Shown here in pieces: positions 1 through 7,165 of a DNA stretch of 64,000 bases. The first letter of the stretch is position 1; the number at the start of each line of letters is the position of its first letter. Under the pieces are notes generated by a model. The model was given only the letters and a program-made list of their open reading frames with translations, ran no database searches and was not told the DNA's origin. This DNA is from Verrucomicrobiota bacterium (lineage in GTDB: Bacteria > Verrucomicrobiota > Verrucomicrobiia > Chthoniobacterales > SZAS-18): positions 16,876-80,875 of the forward strand of contig JAFEGM010000016.1 of assembly GCA_018240025.1 (NCBI GenBank), written 5' to 3'. The position numbers and the translations under genes are program-made.

Positions 1-479
1 CCGATGCCGACGATCTGCTGCAGAACGTCTTCCTGCGCATCCAGCGCGGCGCCCAGCAGCTGCGCGATCCCGCGCGGCTGCAGGGCTGGGTCTTCCGCAT
101 CGCGCGCAATGCCCTTGCCGATCACCACCGGCGCGGCCCGCGCGAGCAGCCGACGGCCGACCTCCCTGAGCTCATCGAATCGCTCGACGGCGAAGAGCTG
201 GTCGACCTGCGGCCTGCGCTCCGCCGCATGATCCGCGAACTGCCGGAGGATTTCCGCGCGGCCATTCTCCTGACCGAGTTCGAGGGATTGAGCCAGGTCG
301 AGCTCGCCCGTCGGCTCGGGCTGAGCGTGTCCGGCGCGAAGTCACGCGTGCAGCGCGCCCGGGCGGAGCTGCGTCGCATGCTCGACGACTGCTGCCGCTT
401 CGAATTCGACCGGCGCGGCCGGGTCATCGCCGCCGAGCGACGTTCCCCGCGGCGGGACGAGACTGGTTGCGGCTGCTGA
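1..479 (+). CDS. sigZ: SigZ-type RNA polymerase sigma factor (5' truncated by window edge)
   Basis: ECF-like sigma factor that would direct RNA polymerase to a small regulon. The reading frame is open from base 3, so the N-terminus lies outside the window. Visible parts are the end of region 2 (DDLLQNVFLRIQ, then GWVFRIARNALADHHRR) and a full region 4 helix-turn-helix (LPEDFRAAILLTEFEGLSQ, then ELARRLGLSVSGAKSRVQRA). The tail CCRFEFDRRG and a final Cys-Gly-Cys match the Cys-containing C-terminus of the SigZ family. It is followed 17 bases later by an ArsN2-type acetyltransferase on the same strand, so the two are probably co-transcribed. Control of the neighbouring arsenic-type genes is an inference from context. 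Confidence 0.85.
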   Translation, partial: DADDLLQNVFLRIQRGAQQLRDPARLQGWVFRIARNALADHHRRGPREQPTADLPELIESLDGEELVDLRPALRRMIRELPEDFRAAILLTEFEGLSQVELARRLGLSVSGAKSRVQRARAELRRMLDDCCRFEFDRRGRVIAAERRSPRRDETGCGC

Positions 480-496
480 ATCCATCCTCTCCGCGA

Positions 497-955
497 ATGA
501 TGGCAACTCATCCGTCGATCCGACCCGCCGACCCCCGCGACCATGGTGCCGTCCGCGCCTTGCTGCGCTCCGCCGGACTGGTCGAATCCGATCTGACCGC
601 CGCGCATTGGGACCACCTGCTGGTGCTCGAGGAGGGAAACGAAATCGCGGGCTGCATTGCCGGTGAGATCCTCGCCGACGGCAGCTGGCTGCTGCGCTCG
701 CTGGCCGTGGCTGAAGCAGTCCGCGGACGGGGGCACGGAGAGCGACTGGTTCAGGCTTTGGAGGCACGCGCCGTCGGACGCGGAGTCGCGGTCATCTACC
801 TTCTGACCGAGACTGCGGCCGACTTCTTCCAGGCGCGCGGTTATGCTCCGCTGGCACGGGCGGACGCGCCGGGGGCAGTTCGTGAGTGTGGACAATTCAG
901 CAGCCTCTGCCCGGGTTCGGCGGTTCTGCTGCGTAAATCCCTGCGGGCCGCCTGA
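497..955 (+). CDS. arsN2: GNAT N-acetyltransferase, ArsN2 (arsenic resistance) type
   Basis: A 152-residue single-domain GNAT acetyltransferase. The acetyl-CoA loop appears as VRGRGHGERLVQALE after the strand LLRSLAV, and the C-terminal strand LTETAADFFQARGYAPL is characteristic of the ArsN2 subgroup. ArsN-type enzymes are associated with arsenic operons, and some acetylate organoarsenicals such as phosphinothricin-like arsinothricin. The exact substrate of this one cannot be read from the sequence. Start at ATG 497, with a second ATG directly after it at 500. It follows sigZ closely, and arsC and an aquaglyceroporin lie downstream, which supports the arsenic assignment. A general GNAT role is the alternative. 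Confidence 0.75.
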   Translation: MMATHPSIRPADPRDHGAVRALLRSAGLVESDLTAAHWDHLLVLEEGNEIAGCIAGEILADGSWLLRSLAVAEAVRGRGHGERLVQALEARAVGRGVAVIYLLTETAADFFQARGYAPLARADAPGAVRECGQFSSLCPGSAVLLRKSLRAA

Positions 956-1299
956 AAAAGACCGCAGACGGACGGCAGCTCAGGGGAATTCGGAGCGGGA
1001 AGATCTCCCCCGCATCTGGCCGACGAGGCTTCCGACCCACGTCTCCCGCCCCCGTTGGCGAGCTGCCGCCGTCCGCGGAAATCTGGCGAACCGGCTGGCT
1101 AGGACGGTCGCAACGGCGGGGGCCGTTCCAAGGCGCGCAGGGAAACGGCTTCGGCCAACTCGCGGAGGAAAAGGTCCATACCTTCCTACTCGCAAGATTT
1201 CGGCAGGCGTGACCGATGAAGGTAAAATATCTGCGGGAGTGTGTCGTTTTTCTCCCTTGGCCCGCGCTGCCGCGTGGGGTGCAGCGCCGCGGGCCCAGG
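956..1299. other. Gene-free region between arsN2 and arsC
   Basis: This 344-base stretch separates the 3' ends of arsN2 (plus) and arsC (minus). Open frames cross it on both strands, but their translations are Arg/Ala/Gly-rich without domain character, start codons are poorly placed, and they run into flanking genes. No clear intrinsic terminator was found. The only distinctive structure is the imperfect 18-base repeat at 1194-1241, listed separately. Confidence 0.6.
1194..1241. repeat. Imperfect 18-base direct repeat, 30-base period, changes only every third base
   Basis: Copies at 1194-1211 and 1224-1241 differ at five positions, all spaced by exactly three bases, so a plus-strand frame reads KISAGV in both copies. 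Read on the minus strand, the copies give TPAEIL and TPADIL. It lies in the 3'-3' gap between arsN2 and arsC and has no assigned function. Confidence 0.5.
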
Positions 1300-1737
1300 C
1301 TACGACTGCCCGCCTCCGTCGCCCAGCCAGGCCCTCACCCGCGCCTCGATTTCGTCGCGGATCTCGCAGGTCCGCTGAAGCTTCTCCTCCGAGGTTCCAG
1401 CCAGGGCGGAGGGATCCGCAAAACTCCAATGCAGCCGTTCAGTGCGGGCCGGGAAGACCGGACAACGTTCGGCGCTGGTTTCGTCGCAGACGGTGATGAC
1501 GTAACGAAATGCCGTGCCTGCCTCGAGATAGCGGCTGAGCGGCTTGGCCTCCGCGCGGGAAAGGTCGAAGCCCCGCAGCCGCATGGCTTCGACCACCACC
1601 GGATTCATGCGCCCGGCCTCGATCCCGGCGCTGTGCACCTCGAAGCGGTCTCCGGCGTAGTGGCGGAGAAAAGCCTCGGCCATCTGGGAGCGGGCGGAAT
1701 TGTGGATGCAGACGAAGAGCACGCGTTCGGGGTCCAT
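1300..1737 (-). CDS. arsC: Arsenate reductase, low-molecular-weight phosphatase type
   Basis: A 145-residue cytoplasmic enzyme that reduces arsenate to arsenite by a cysteine cascade. The phosphatase P-loop C10-IHNSA-R16-S is present. Two further cysteines, C84 and C92 (ITVCDETSAERCPVFP), sit where thioredoxin-coupled ArsC proteins carry their second and third catalytic cysteines. The DPS motif near residue 108 supplies the usual catalytic Asp. Start at ATG 1737, which gives the normal family length. No strong Shine-Dalgarno is visible. The gene is transcribed divergently from an aquaglyceroporin 87 bases away. ArsC plus an arsenite-permeable channel is a known detoxification pairing, as with AqpS in Sinorhizobium meliloti. 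No ArsR repressor or ArsB/Acr3 pump is in view. Confidence 0.9.
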   Translation of the reverse strand: MDPERVLFVCIHNSARSQMAEAFLRHYAGDRFEVHSAGIEAGRMNPVVVEAMRLRGFDLSRAEAKPLSRYLEAGTAFRYVITVCDETSAERCPVFPARTERLHWSFADPSALAGTSEEKLQRTCEIRDEIEARVRAWLGDGGGQS

Positions 1738-1773
1738 GTGGCGCAAGACGCCGCATTTCCCCGGCGGACGCAA

Positions 1774-1804
1774 CTTTTCGGCGATTTTCTGCGTCTTTTC
1801 GGCG
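1774..1804. promoter_or_regulatory. 10-bp direct repeat, 21-bp spacing, between arsC and aquaglyceroporin
   Basis: CTTTTCGGCG occurs at 1774-1783 and again at 1795-1804. The 21-bp offset places the copies on the same face of the helix. They lie in the 87-bp divergent promoter region of arsC and the aquaglyceroporin gene, so they could be a regulator binding site or alternative sigma -35 elements. No regulator can be named. Confidence 0.4.
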
Positions 1805-1824
1805 GAGAGTGCGTCCGCGTGAGG

Positions 1825-2637
1825 ATGAGATCGCCCCTTCTTCCCGCCTGGTTCGCCGGTGAACTGCTCGGCACCTTCCTGCTCGTGCTCTTCGGCTGCG
1901 GCAGCGTGGCGACGGCGGTGCTGCTCGGCGCGCAGGTCGGCGTCTTCCAGGTGGCGATCGTCTGGGGCCTCGGGGTCTGCCTCGCCATCCAGGTCAGCGG
2001 TGGCTGGAGCGGAGCGCACCTGAATCCCGCCGTGACCCTGGCCATGGCGCAGTGGAGCGACTTCCCCTGGCGGCGCGTGCCCGGCTACGTCGCGGCGCAG
2101 ATGCTGGGTGCCTTTCTGGCCGCGGCCGTGCTTTTCTGGCTGTTTCAGGGCGCGCTCTCCGCCCACGAGGCCAAGCTCGGGCTGCTGCGCGGAGGACCTG
2201 GCAGCGAGGCCAGCGCCATGATCTTCGCCGAGTTCTTCCCCAATCCCGGGGGACGTCCGCTGACGCCGGCTGCCCTTGCGCTGATCGCCGCCCCGCAGGC
2301 TTTTGTGGCCGAAGTTCTGGGCACGGCGGTGCTGCTGCTCGTGATCTGTGCCGTGACCGATCCGGCCAACTCCAGCCGGGCCTCCGGGCACGTGGCGCTC
2401 AGCATCGGTCTGACCGTCACCGCGCTGATCTCCATCCTCGGCCCGCTCACCATGGCCTGTTTGAATCCGGCCCGTGACCTGGCGCCGCGCCTGTTCACGG
2501 CGCTGGCGGGCTGGGGTTGGCAGCCGTTTCTGGTGAATGGCTGGGGTTGGCTGACCGTGTACGTGCTCGCCCCGCTGTTGGGGGCCCAACTGGGCGCGGG
2601 AATCTACCGAGCGCTCCGGCCTGTGCCGGCAAAATGA
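1825..2637 (+). CDS. MIP-family aquaglyceroporin, possible arsenite channel
   Basis: A 270-residue, six-helix inner-membrane channel of the major intrinsic protein family. Both pore loops are intact: HLNPAV at residues 65-70 and CLNPARD at 212-218. The Asp after the second NPAR is the hallmark of glycerol-facilitator-type channels, which also pass arsenite, rather than water-only aquaporins. Start at ATG 1825, just after the sequence GTGAGG. The gene is divergent from arsC, like the AqpS/ArsC arrangement in which arsenite made by ArsC leaves down its gradient. That role is inferred from context; plain glycerol uptake is the alternative, but no glycerol kinase gene is nearby. Confidence 0.85.
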   Translation: MRSPLLPAWFAGELLGTFLLVLFGCGSVATAVLLGAQVGVFQVAIVWGLGVCLAIQVSGGWSGAHLNPAVTLAMAQWSDFPWRRVPGYVAAQMLGAFLAAAVLFWLFQGALSAHEAKLGLLRGGPGSEASAMIFAEFFPNPGGRPLTPAALALIAAPQAFVAEVLGTAVLLLVICAVTDPANSSRASGHVALSIGLTVTALISILGPLTMACLNPARDLAPRLFTALAGWGWQPFLVNGWGWLTVYVLAPLLGAQLGAGIYRALRPVPAK

Positions 2638-2687
2638 CCAAGCGCGTCGACGCTGGCGCCGAGAGGAATTCGAGCGAACGGAGCGGC

Positions 2688-3086
2688 ATGCGTCAGTCCC
2701 TGCTCCTTCTTGCGCTGCTCGTGCGCGACTACGATGAGGCGATCACGTTCTTCACCGGCCGGCTGAAGTTCCGCCTGCTGGAGGACACGCCCCAGCCCCA
2801 GCAGAACAAACGCTGGGTGGTCGTCGCTCCCCCGGGTTCGGAGGGGGCGGGTCTGCTGCTCGCCCGCGCGGCCACGCCGGAGCAGGCGGCGCAGGTCGGC
2901 CGGCAGGCTGCGGGGCGGGTCTTTCTTTTTCTCCAGACCGACGATTTCTGGCGCGACTACCAGGCGATGCAGGAGGAGGGCATACGCTTCGTGCGCGAGC
3001 CTCGCGAGGAGCCCTACGGCTGGGTGGCGGTGTTCGAAGATCTTTACGGCAATCGCTGGGATCTGCTGCAAACGCCGAATTCCTGA
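2688..3086 (+). CDS. VOC-family (glyoxalase/dioxygenase fold) protein
   Basis: A 132-residue protein with the paired beta-alpha-beta modules of the vicinal oxygen chelate fold: an N-terminal LLVRDYDEAITFFTGRLKF and a C-terminal strand YGWVAVFEDLYGNRWDLLQ typical of this superfamily. It probably binds a metal ion and a small substrate. Start at ATG 2688 with GGAG eight bases upstream; an earlier in-frame ATG at 2634 overlaps the channel gene. It follows the aquaglyceroporin by 50 bases and may share its transcript. ArsI, a C-As lyase, is also a VOC protein, but this one has no cysteines at all and so lacks the ArsI vicinal Cys pair. The substrate is unknown. Confidence 0.7.
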   Translation: MRQSLLLLALLVRDYDEAITFFTGRLKFRLLEDTPQPQQNKRWVVVAPPGSEGAGLLLARAATPEQAAQVGRQAAGRVFLFLQTDDFWRDYQAMQEEGIRFVREPREEPYGWVAVFEDLYGNRWDLLQTPNS

Positions 3087-3096
3087 ACCCGTCGCT

Positions 3097-3130
3097 GACC
3101 GCTGGTCGCGCCGGCAGGACCGCTGGTCGC
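3097..3130. promoter_or_regulatory. Two palindromic 13-bp repeats with 21-bp spacing upstream of the LCCL gene
   Basis: GACCGCTGGTCGC occurs at 3097-3109 and 3118-3130. Each copy contains the perfect palindrome GACC-GCT-GGTC. The 21-bp offset is two helical turns. They lie 77-110 bases before the start of the secreted LCCL protein, as expected for a tandem operator. No cognate regulator is identified. Confidence 0.45.
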
Positions 3131-3206
3131 ATCAGTCTGGTGGGCGCTACGGAAGTTCGACATAGCCGGTCCGACCGCTGCGGCGGCCTCGATCCAACCA
3201 AGCATC

Positions 3207-4178
3207 ATGAAACTCCGCTCCTATCTCTTCCTCGCCCTGACCGCCTGCACGCTGGCGGCGCAGGAGAACGGCTCCCAACCCGCCCCGAACAACCTCCGAG
3301 GGTTCGAAAGCCAGGTCGGGCAATCCTTCAGTTTCCTGGTGACCGGCAACAGCCGCGCCGGGTCGGTCTGGGGGACGGACCAGTACACCACCGACTCCGC
3401 CCTGGCCGCGGCTGCGGTGCATGCCGGCGCGGTGACGGATGGAGCCTCGGCGGTGGTGCGGGTGACGCTCACTCCCGGCCTGGCCAGCTATCAGGGCTCC
3501 GCGCGTCATGGCGTGACCTCTGCGGCCTGGGGAGCCTACGCGGCGAGTTATCGGGTCGAAGCCTTAGGCGGTCAGGCGCAGGCCGATCCGGGCTCGCTCA
3601 CTTCGCTGGCAGCGCGCAAGACCGGCTCGTTTCTCTTCGAAGTGACCGGTGCGGCCACCGGCTCGGTCTGGGGGACCGATCTCTACACCGCCGATTCACG
3701 CCTCGCGGCTGCCGCCGTCCACGCCGGTGTGCTGAAGCCGGGCGAGCGGGGCGTGGTCAAGGTCACGCTGGAACCGGGGCAGGCGAGTTACGCTGGCACC
3801 GCGCGCAACGGCGTGACCTCCAGCGCGTGGGGCGCCTATGCCGTCAGCTACCGCGTCGAGCTGAGTGAGTCGGTGGCCGGGTCCGTGCCGCTGGCGCCCC
3901 CGAATCTGGAGTCCTTCAAGGATCGGGTGGGGCAATCCCTGGTCTTCCGCGTGACCGGTACGACGAGCGGCTCGGTCTGGGGAACGGACAAATACACCTG
4001 CGATTCGGCGCTCGGCGCTGCGGCGGTGCATGCCGGGCTGTTGCGTCCCGGCGAGACGGCGAATCTGCGCGTCACTTTCAGTCCCGGAGAGTCGAGCTAT
4101 TCCGGTACTGCGCGCAATGGGGTGAATTCCAACGGCTGGGGCTCGTATCCGGCCTCGTTCACGCTGGCGCGCGAGTAA
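3207..4178 (+). CDS. Secreted protein with three tandem LCCL domains
   Basis: A 323-residue exported protein. Residues 1-18 form a signal peptide (MKLRSYLFLALTACTLAAQ). Three copies of an approximately 90-residue LCCL-like domain follow. Each has an FxVTG strand, SVWGTDxYTxDSxLAAAAVHAG, a VTLxPGxxSYxGTARxGV segment and a closing W-G-Y strand. The copies begin near residues 33, 130 and 230. Bacterial LCCL-type domains are thought to bind carbohydrate or lipid in the cell envelope, but no activity is demonstrated. The usual disulfide cysteines are largely missing; only the third copy has one (YTCDS). It has its own operator-like repeats upstream and a strong terminator downstream, so it is probably a single-gene unit. 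Confidence 0.8.
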   Translation: MKLRSYLFLALTACTLAAQENGSQPAPNNLRGFESQVGQSFSFLVTGNSRAGSVWGTDQYTTDSALAAAAVHAGAVTDGASAVVRVTLTPGLASYQGSARHGVTSAAWGAYAASYRVEALGGQAQADPGSLTSLAARKTGSFLFEVTGAATGSVWGTDLYTADSRLAAAAVHAGVLKPGERGVVKVTLEPGQASYAGTARNGVTSSAWGAYAVSYRVELSESVAGSVPLAPPNLESFKDRVGQSLVFRVTGTTSGSVWGTDKYTCDSALGAAAVHAGLLRPGETANLRVTFSPGESSYSGTARNGVNSNGWGSYPASFTLARE

Positions 4179-4202
4179 ACCCTATCTAGCGGCCGCTCAC
4201 GA

Positions 4203-4231
4203 GGCGCCGACGGAGGCCGTCGGCGCCTTTT
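4203..4231 (+). terminator. Intrinsic terminator after the LCCL gene
   Basis: A perfect 11-bp stem, GGCGCCGACGG (4203-4213) with CCGTCGGCGCC (4217-4227), a three-base loop and a four-T run. It lies 25 bases past the stop codon of the LCCL gene and in the gap before the convergent gene. Confidence 0.9.
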
Positions 4232-4245
4232 GCGTACAGAGCGGT

Positions 4246-6561
4246 TCAGTTCGGGTTGGGCGTCGGCTCGCCCGGCCGCGGCTGCCGGCGCTGCTGCTGC
4301 TGCTGCTGTTGTTGTTGCTGAATTTGCCGGGCGGCGGCCTCGCGCTGCGCCTGGGCGCGGGCGGCGGCTTCCGCTTGCTGCTGTTGGGCCCGCTGTTGCG
4401 CCTGCTGCTGCTGCATCTGTTGCTGGCGCTGAGCCTGCGCCTGGGCGGCGGCTTCACGCTGGGCCTGGGCCCGGGCCGCAGCCTCAGCCTGCTGCTGACG
4501 CCGGGCTGCTTCCGCCTGGGCGGCGGCTTCGCGTTGCTGCTGCATCTGCTGCTGCCGCGCGGCGTTCTCGGCCTGCTGGCGGCGGGCAACCTCGGCCTGA
4601 GCGGCCGCGGCTTCGCGTTGCTGCTGCTGGCGGGCGGCATTTTCGGCTTGCTGCCGGCGGGCAGCTTCGGCCTGGGCGGCCGCAGCCTCGCGTTGCTGCT
4701 GCTGCCGGGCGGCATTTTCGGCCTGCTGGCGGCGGGCAACCTCGGCCTGAGCGGCCGCGGCGTCGCGTTGCTGCTGCTGTTGGCGGGAGGCATTCTCCGC
4801 CTGCTGGCGACGCGCGGCCTCGGCCTGGGCGGCGGCAGCTTCGCGTTGCTGCTGCTGGCGGGAAGCGTTTTCAGCCTGCTGACGGCGGGCGGCTTCGGCC
4901 TGGACGGCCGCGGCTTCGCGTTGCTGCTGCTGGCGGGAGGCATTCTCAGCCTGCTGCTGGCGGCGGGCGGCTTCGGCTTGGGCGGCCACAGCGTCGCGTT
5001 GCTGCTGCTGGCGGGAAGCGTTTTCAGCCTGCTGACGGCGGGCGGCTTCAGCCTGAGCGGCCGCGGCTTCGCGTTGCTGCTGCTCCTGCAGACGTTGACC
5101 ATCCGGCGAGCGACGCAGGACCTCGGCGGCGATGCGCTCGCGCTGGGCCTGGGAAGGATCGACCTGCCGCGGGCTCTGGGCCGGGGCTGCTCCGGGAACG
5201 GCCGTCGGAGCGCCCGGGGGTGGGAACTGCCCGGCCGAACGAGGTTGCTCTCCGGCGCGGCGACGGTCCTCCGCCTGGCGGCGGATCTGTTCGCGCACGG
5301 CCTCGGAGGCCTGGCCGCGGTCAGGCCGGTTGGGGTCGACCGTCGGATCGCCCACGCGACGCGTGCGGTCCGTCTGTGTGCCAGCTGGCACGCGCCCGTC
5401 CGGACTCACGGTCGCCGCGCGACCGGGATCGCCGGGGCGCACGGGCGGCGCGGACTGTGGCGGGGCCTGGCGCGGGGGTGCCGCGAACCGCGGGGCGGCG
5501 GCAGCATCGCGCCGGATCTGCGCGCGGGCCGCGTTGGCGGCGGCGGACTGGGCGTCGACATTCTCCCAGCCGCGTTGGCGCTCGGTCTGGCGGATGACGC
5601 CGCGCACATTGCCGGGGCGGACCCCGGGCGCTGCATTGGTCGGCAGGCCAACCGCGCCGGCGCGCACGCCGGGCGGGCGCACGATCCGGGGTGCGACCAC
5701 CTGCAGCGTGTTGCCGCGGACTTGGTTCATGATCGCCGGCGCCCCCTGCACGCGCGGTGGGCGCGGCGGGGTGCGCTGGATATTCAGCACGCGAATGGGC
5801 CGGTCGACCCGGCGCTCGATCGCCCGGAAGCGCGGGCCGCCGCAGTAGATGAATCCGGCGCGGCTGCCGCGATTCGAGTAGCCGAGGTTCGTGCAATTCA
5901 CCGTACGCGGAATGATGAAGACGTTGCGCGCGGCCGGCAGGATGACCGCCGCCAGCACGGGCGCCGCAAAGGACGCGGTGGGCACGAAGCAGTAGTTGGC
6001 CGGGCCGATGTCGTAGGCTTCATCGACCGAACTGGTGAAGCCGACCGAGCTGTCGAAGACCGCCTCGGGCGGGAGCGGCGCCCAGCCGATGAGGTCGTCT
6101 TCCGAGGCCGCCACTGGGGCGTCGGCGTCCTCCTCCAGGGCACCGGGAGGCGGAGGGGCCTCCGAAACGACGTCCGCCGTGCGTGCATTCGTTCGCCAGG
6201 ACACCCAGGCGGGCGCCCACTCGTAGCCAGGCACCCAAACCCAGCCGTAGTCGGCCAGGCGGGCCCAGCGGCCGTAGTGATAGGTGGCCCAGCCGAATTC
6301 CTCGTAGGAAATCCAGGTCCAGCCTTGATCCGTGTAGCTCCAGTAGCCATCCGAGTAGGGCCGCCAGTTTTCGTTGCTGGCCACCTTCGGCTGGAAGACG
6401 AAGCCGTACTGCTCGGTCTCGAACCAATCGCCGTGCGGCTGCAGTTGCTCGAAGAAATAGTCGAAGTTCACCTCGGCATCGGCGTCCTGCGCCGCGACCG
6501 GGGCGGGTCGCAGGGCCAGGCCGAGCACAAGAAGGAGGAGGAGCGGAAGGAGACGTTTCAT
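4246..6561 (-). CDS. Secreted DUF6600-like protein with long Gln/Ala/Glu repeat tail
   Basis: A 771-residue exported protein. A signal peptide (MKRLLPLLLLLVLGLALRP, cut near AAQ) is followed by an aromatic-rich domain at about residues 30-130 with W-Y repeats such as GYWSYTDQGWTWISYEEFGW and YGWVWVPGYEWAPAWV. This pattern is shared with DUF6600 proteins of Gram-negative bacteria. Residues 240-450 are Arg/Pro-rich and probably disordered. From about 490 to the end there are roughly eight to ten copies of a 24-26-residue unit built on AAAQAEAARRQQAENASRQQ, closing in a polyglutamine run. The tail is predicted to be helical or coiled-coil. Envelope localisation is inferred from the signal. The gene lies 54 bases downstream of the heptose adenylyltransferase on the same strand. 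Function unknown. Confidence 0.75.
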   Translation of the reverse strand: MKRLLPLLLLLVLGLALRPAPVAAQDADAEVNFDYFFEQLQPHGDWFETEQYGFVFQPKVASNENWRPYSDGYWSYTDQGWTWISYEEFGWATYHYGRWARLADYGWVWVPGYEWAPAWVSWRTNARTADVVSEAPPPPGALEEDADAPVAASEDDLIGWAPLPPEAVFDSSVGFTSSVDEAYDIGPANYCFVPTASFAAPVLAAVILPAARNVFIIPRTVNCTNLGYSNRGSRAGFIYCGGPRFRAIERRVDRPIRVLNIQRTPPRPPRVQGAPAIMNQVRGNTLQVVAPRIVRPPGVRAGAVGLPTNAAPGVRPGNVRGVIRQTERQRGWENVDAQSAAANAARAQIRRDAAAAPRFAAPPRQAPPQSAPPVRPGDPGRAATVSPDGRVPAGTQTDRTRRVGDPTVDPNRPDRGQASEAVREQIRRQAEDRRRAGEQPRSAGQFPPPGAPTAVPGAAPAQSPRQVDPSQAQRERIAAEVLRRSPDGQRLQEQQQREAAAAQAEAARRQQAENASRQQQQRDAVAAQAEAARRQQQAENASRQQQQREAAAVQAEAARRQQAENASRQQQQREAAAAQAEAARRQQAENASRQQQQQRDAAAAQAEVARRQQAENAARQQQQREAAAAQAEAARRQQAENAARQQQQREAAAAQAEVARRQQAENAARQQQMQQQREAAAQAEAARRQQQAEAAARAQAQREAAAQAQAQRQQQMQQQQAQQRAQQQQAEAAARAQAQREAAARQIQQQQQQQQQQRRQPRPGEPTPNPN
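4309..5090 (-). repeat. In-gene tandem repeat encoding Q/A/E/R-rich units
   Basis: Roughly 72-78-base units repeat through this part of the DUF6600-like gene. Each encodes a variant of REAAAAQAEAARRQQAENA with a short Q run. Copies differ by base changes and by one-codon length changes, mostly extra CAG codons, as expected from slippage and unequal crossing over. Confidence 0.85.
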
Positions 6562-6578
6562 CGGGAGGGTGTCGGACC

Positions 6579-6609
6579 GGAAAAGGTCCGCGGGTTGGAC
6601 CGCCCGCGG
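6579..6609 (-). terminator. Possible terminator after heptose adenylyltransferase gene
   Basis: On the minus strand a 7-bp perfect stem, CCGCGGG (6603-6609) and CCCGCGG (6588-6594), is followed by ACCTTTTCC. The T run is short, so termination may be partial, with read-through into the DUF6600-like gene. Confidence 0.4.
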
Positions 6610-6615
6610 CCGGGA

Positions 6616-7110
6616 TTATTCATTCGCCGGACGTGTCATGCGCTGGACCAAGGCCGTGGTGGAACGGCCGGGCACGAGCGGGACCAGGTGAATTTCCGCG
6701 CCGCAGCCGGCCAGCGCGGCCCGTTCGCCGGGGTCGAGCGAGTCGAGGGTGTAGTCGCCGCCCTTGGCGTAGATCATGGGACGGACCTCGGCGATCAGAT
6801 CGGTCGCCCGCACGTCGGGGAAAACGACGACGTAGTCCACGCAGCCGAGCGCCGCCAGGACCTCGGCGCGATCGTCCTCGCGATTCAGCGGGCGATCAGG
6901 CCCCTTGAGCGCTCGGACGGAGGCGTCGCCATTGACCCCCACGGCCAGCGCGTCGCCGAGGGCTCGTGCGCCCTGCAGGTAGCGCACGTGCCCGACATGG
7001 AGAAGATCGAAACAACCGTTGGTAAAGACCAGCTTCCGGCCCTGGGAAGCGAGGCGATCACGTTCGACGGCGAGTTCGGCGGAGGAGAGGATGCGGGCAG
7101 CCACCCGCAT
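6616..7110 (-). CDS. hldE: D-glycero-beta-D-manno-heptose 1-phosphate adenylyltransferase
   Basis: A 164-residue cytidylyltransferase-like enzyme corresponding to the C-terminal (RfaE2) half of HldE. It would transfer AMP to heptose 1-phosphate in ADP-heptose synthesis for LPS inner core. The signature FTNGCFDLLHVGHVRYL (two HxGH-type nucleotide-binding histidines) starts near residue 32. Further family blocks are ALAVGVNGDASVRALKG, VDYVVVFPD, YAKGGDYT and LVPGRSTTALVQR. The kinase domain is absent, so it is a stand-alone RfaE2 enzyme. Start at ATG 7110, with a GTG directly before it. Together with kdsB at 14 kb it indicates an LPS-type outer membrane. Confidence 0.88.
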   Translation of the reverse strand: MRVAARILSSAELAVERDRLASQGRKLVFTNGCFDLLHVGHVRYLQGARALGDALAVGVNGDASVRALKGPDRPLNREDDRAEVLAALGCVDYVVVFPDVRATDLIAEVRPMIYAKGGDYTLDSLDPGERAALAGCGAEIHLVPLVPGRSTTALVQRMTRPANE

Positions 7111-7165
7111 CACTAAGCAAGAGCAGCGACACCCGCAATGGCATCGCTGGGAGCCGCGAGGAGAA

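Noticed and set aside
980..1429. Possible small gene, perhaps arsR, between arsN2 and arsC
   Set aside because: Open frames exist on both strands, but none shows a helix-turn-helix or the Cys metal motif of ArsR, and the codon pattern is poor.
2688..3086. VOC protein as ArsI C-As lyase
   Set aside because: ArsI needs a vicinal Cys pair for trivalent arsenic; this protein has no Cys. It is kept as a generic VOC protein.
4309..7116. Very long plus-strand open frame (about 935 codons) of Leu/Arg/Gly-rich sequence
   Set aside because: It is the antisense of the Q/A/E-rich repeats and of the heptose adenylyltransferase. The real proteins are on the minus strand, with a signal peptide and family motifs.
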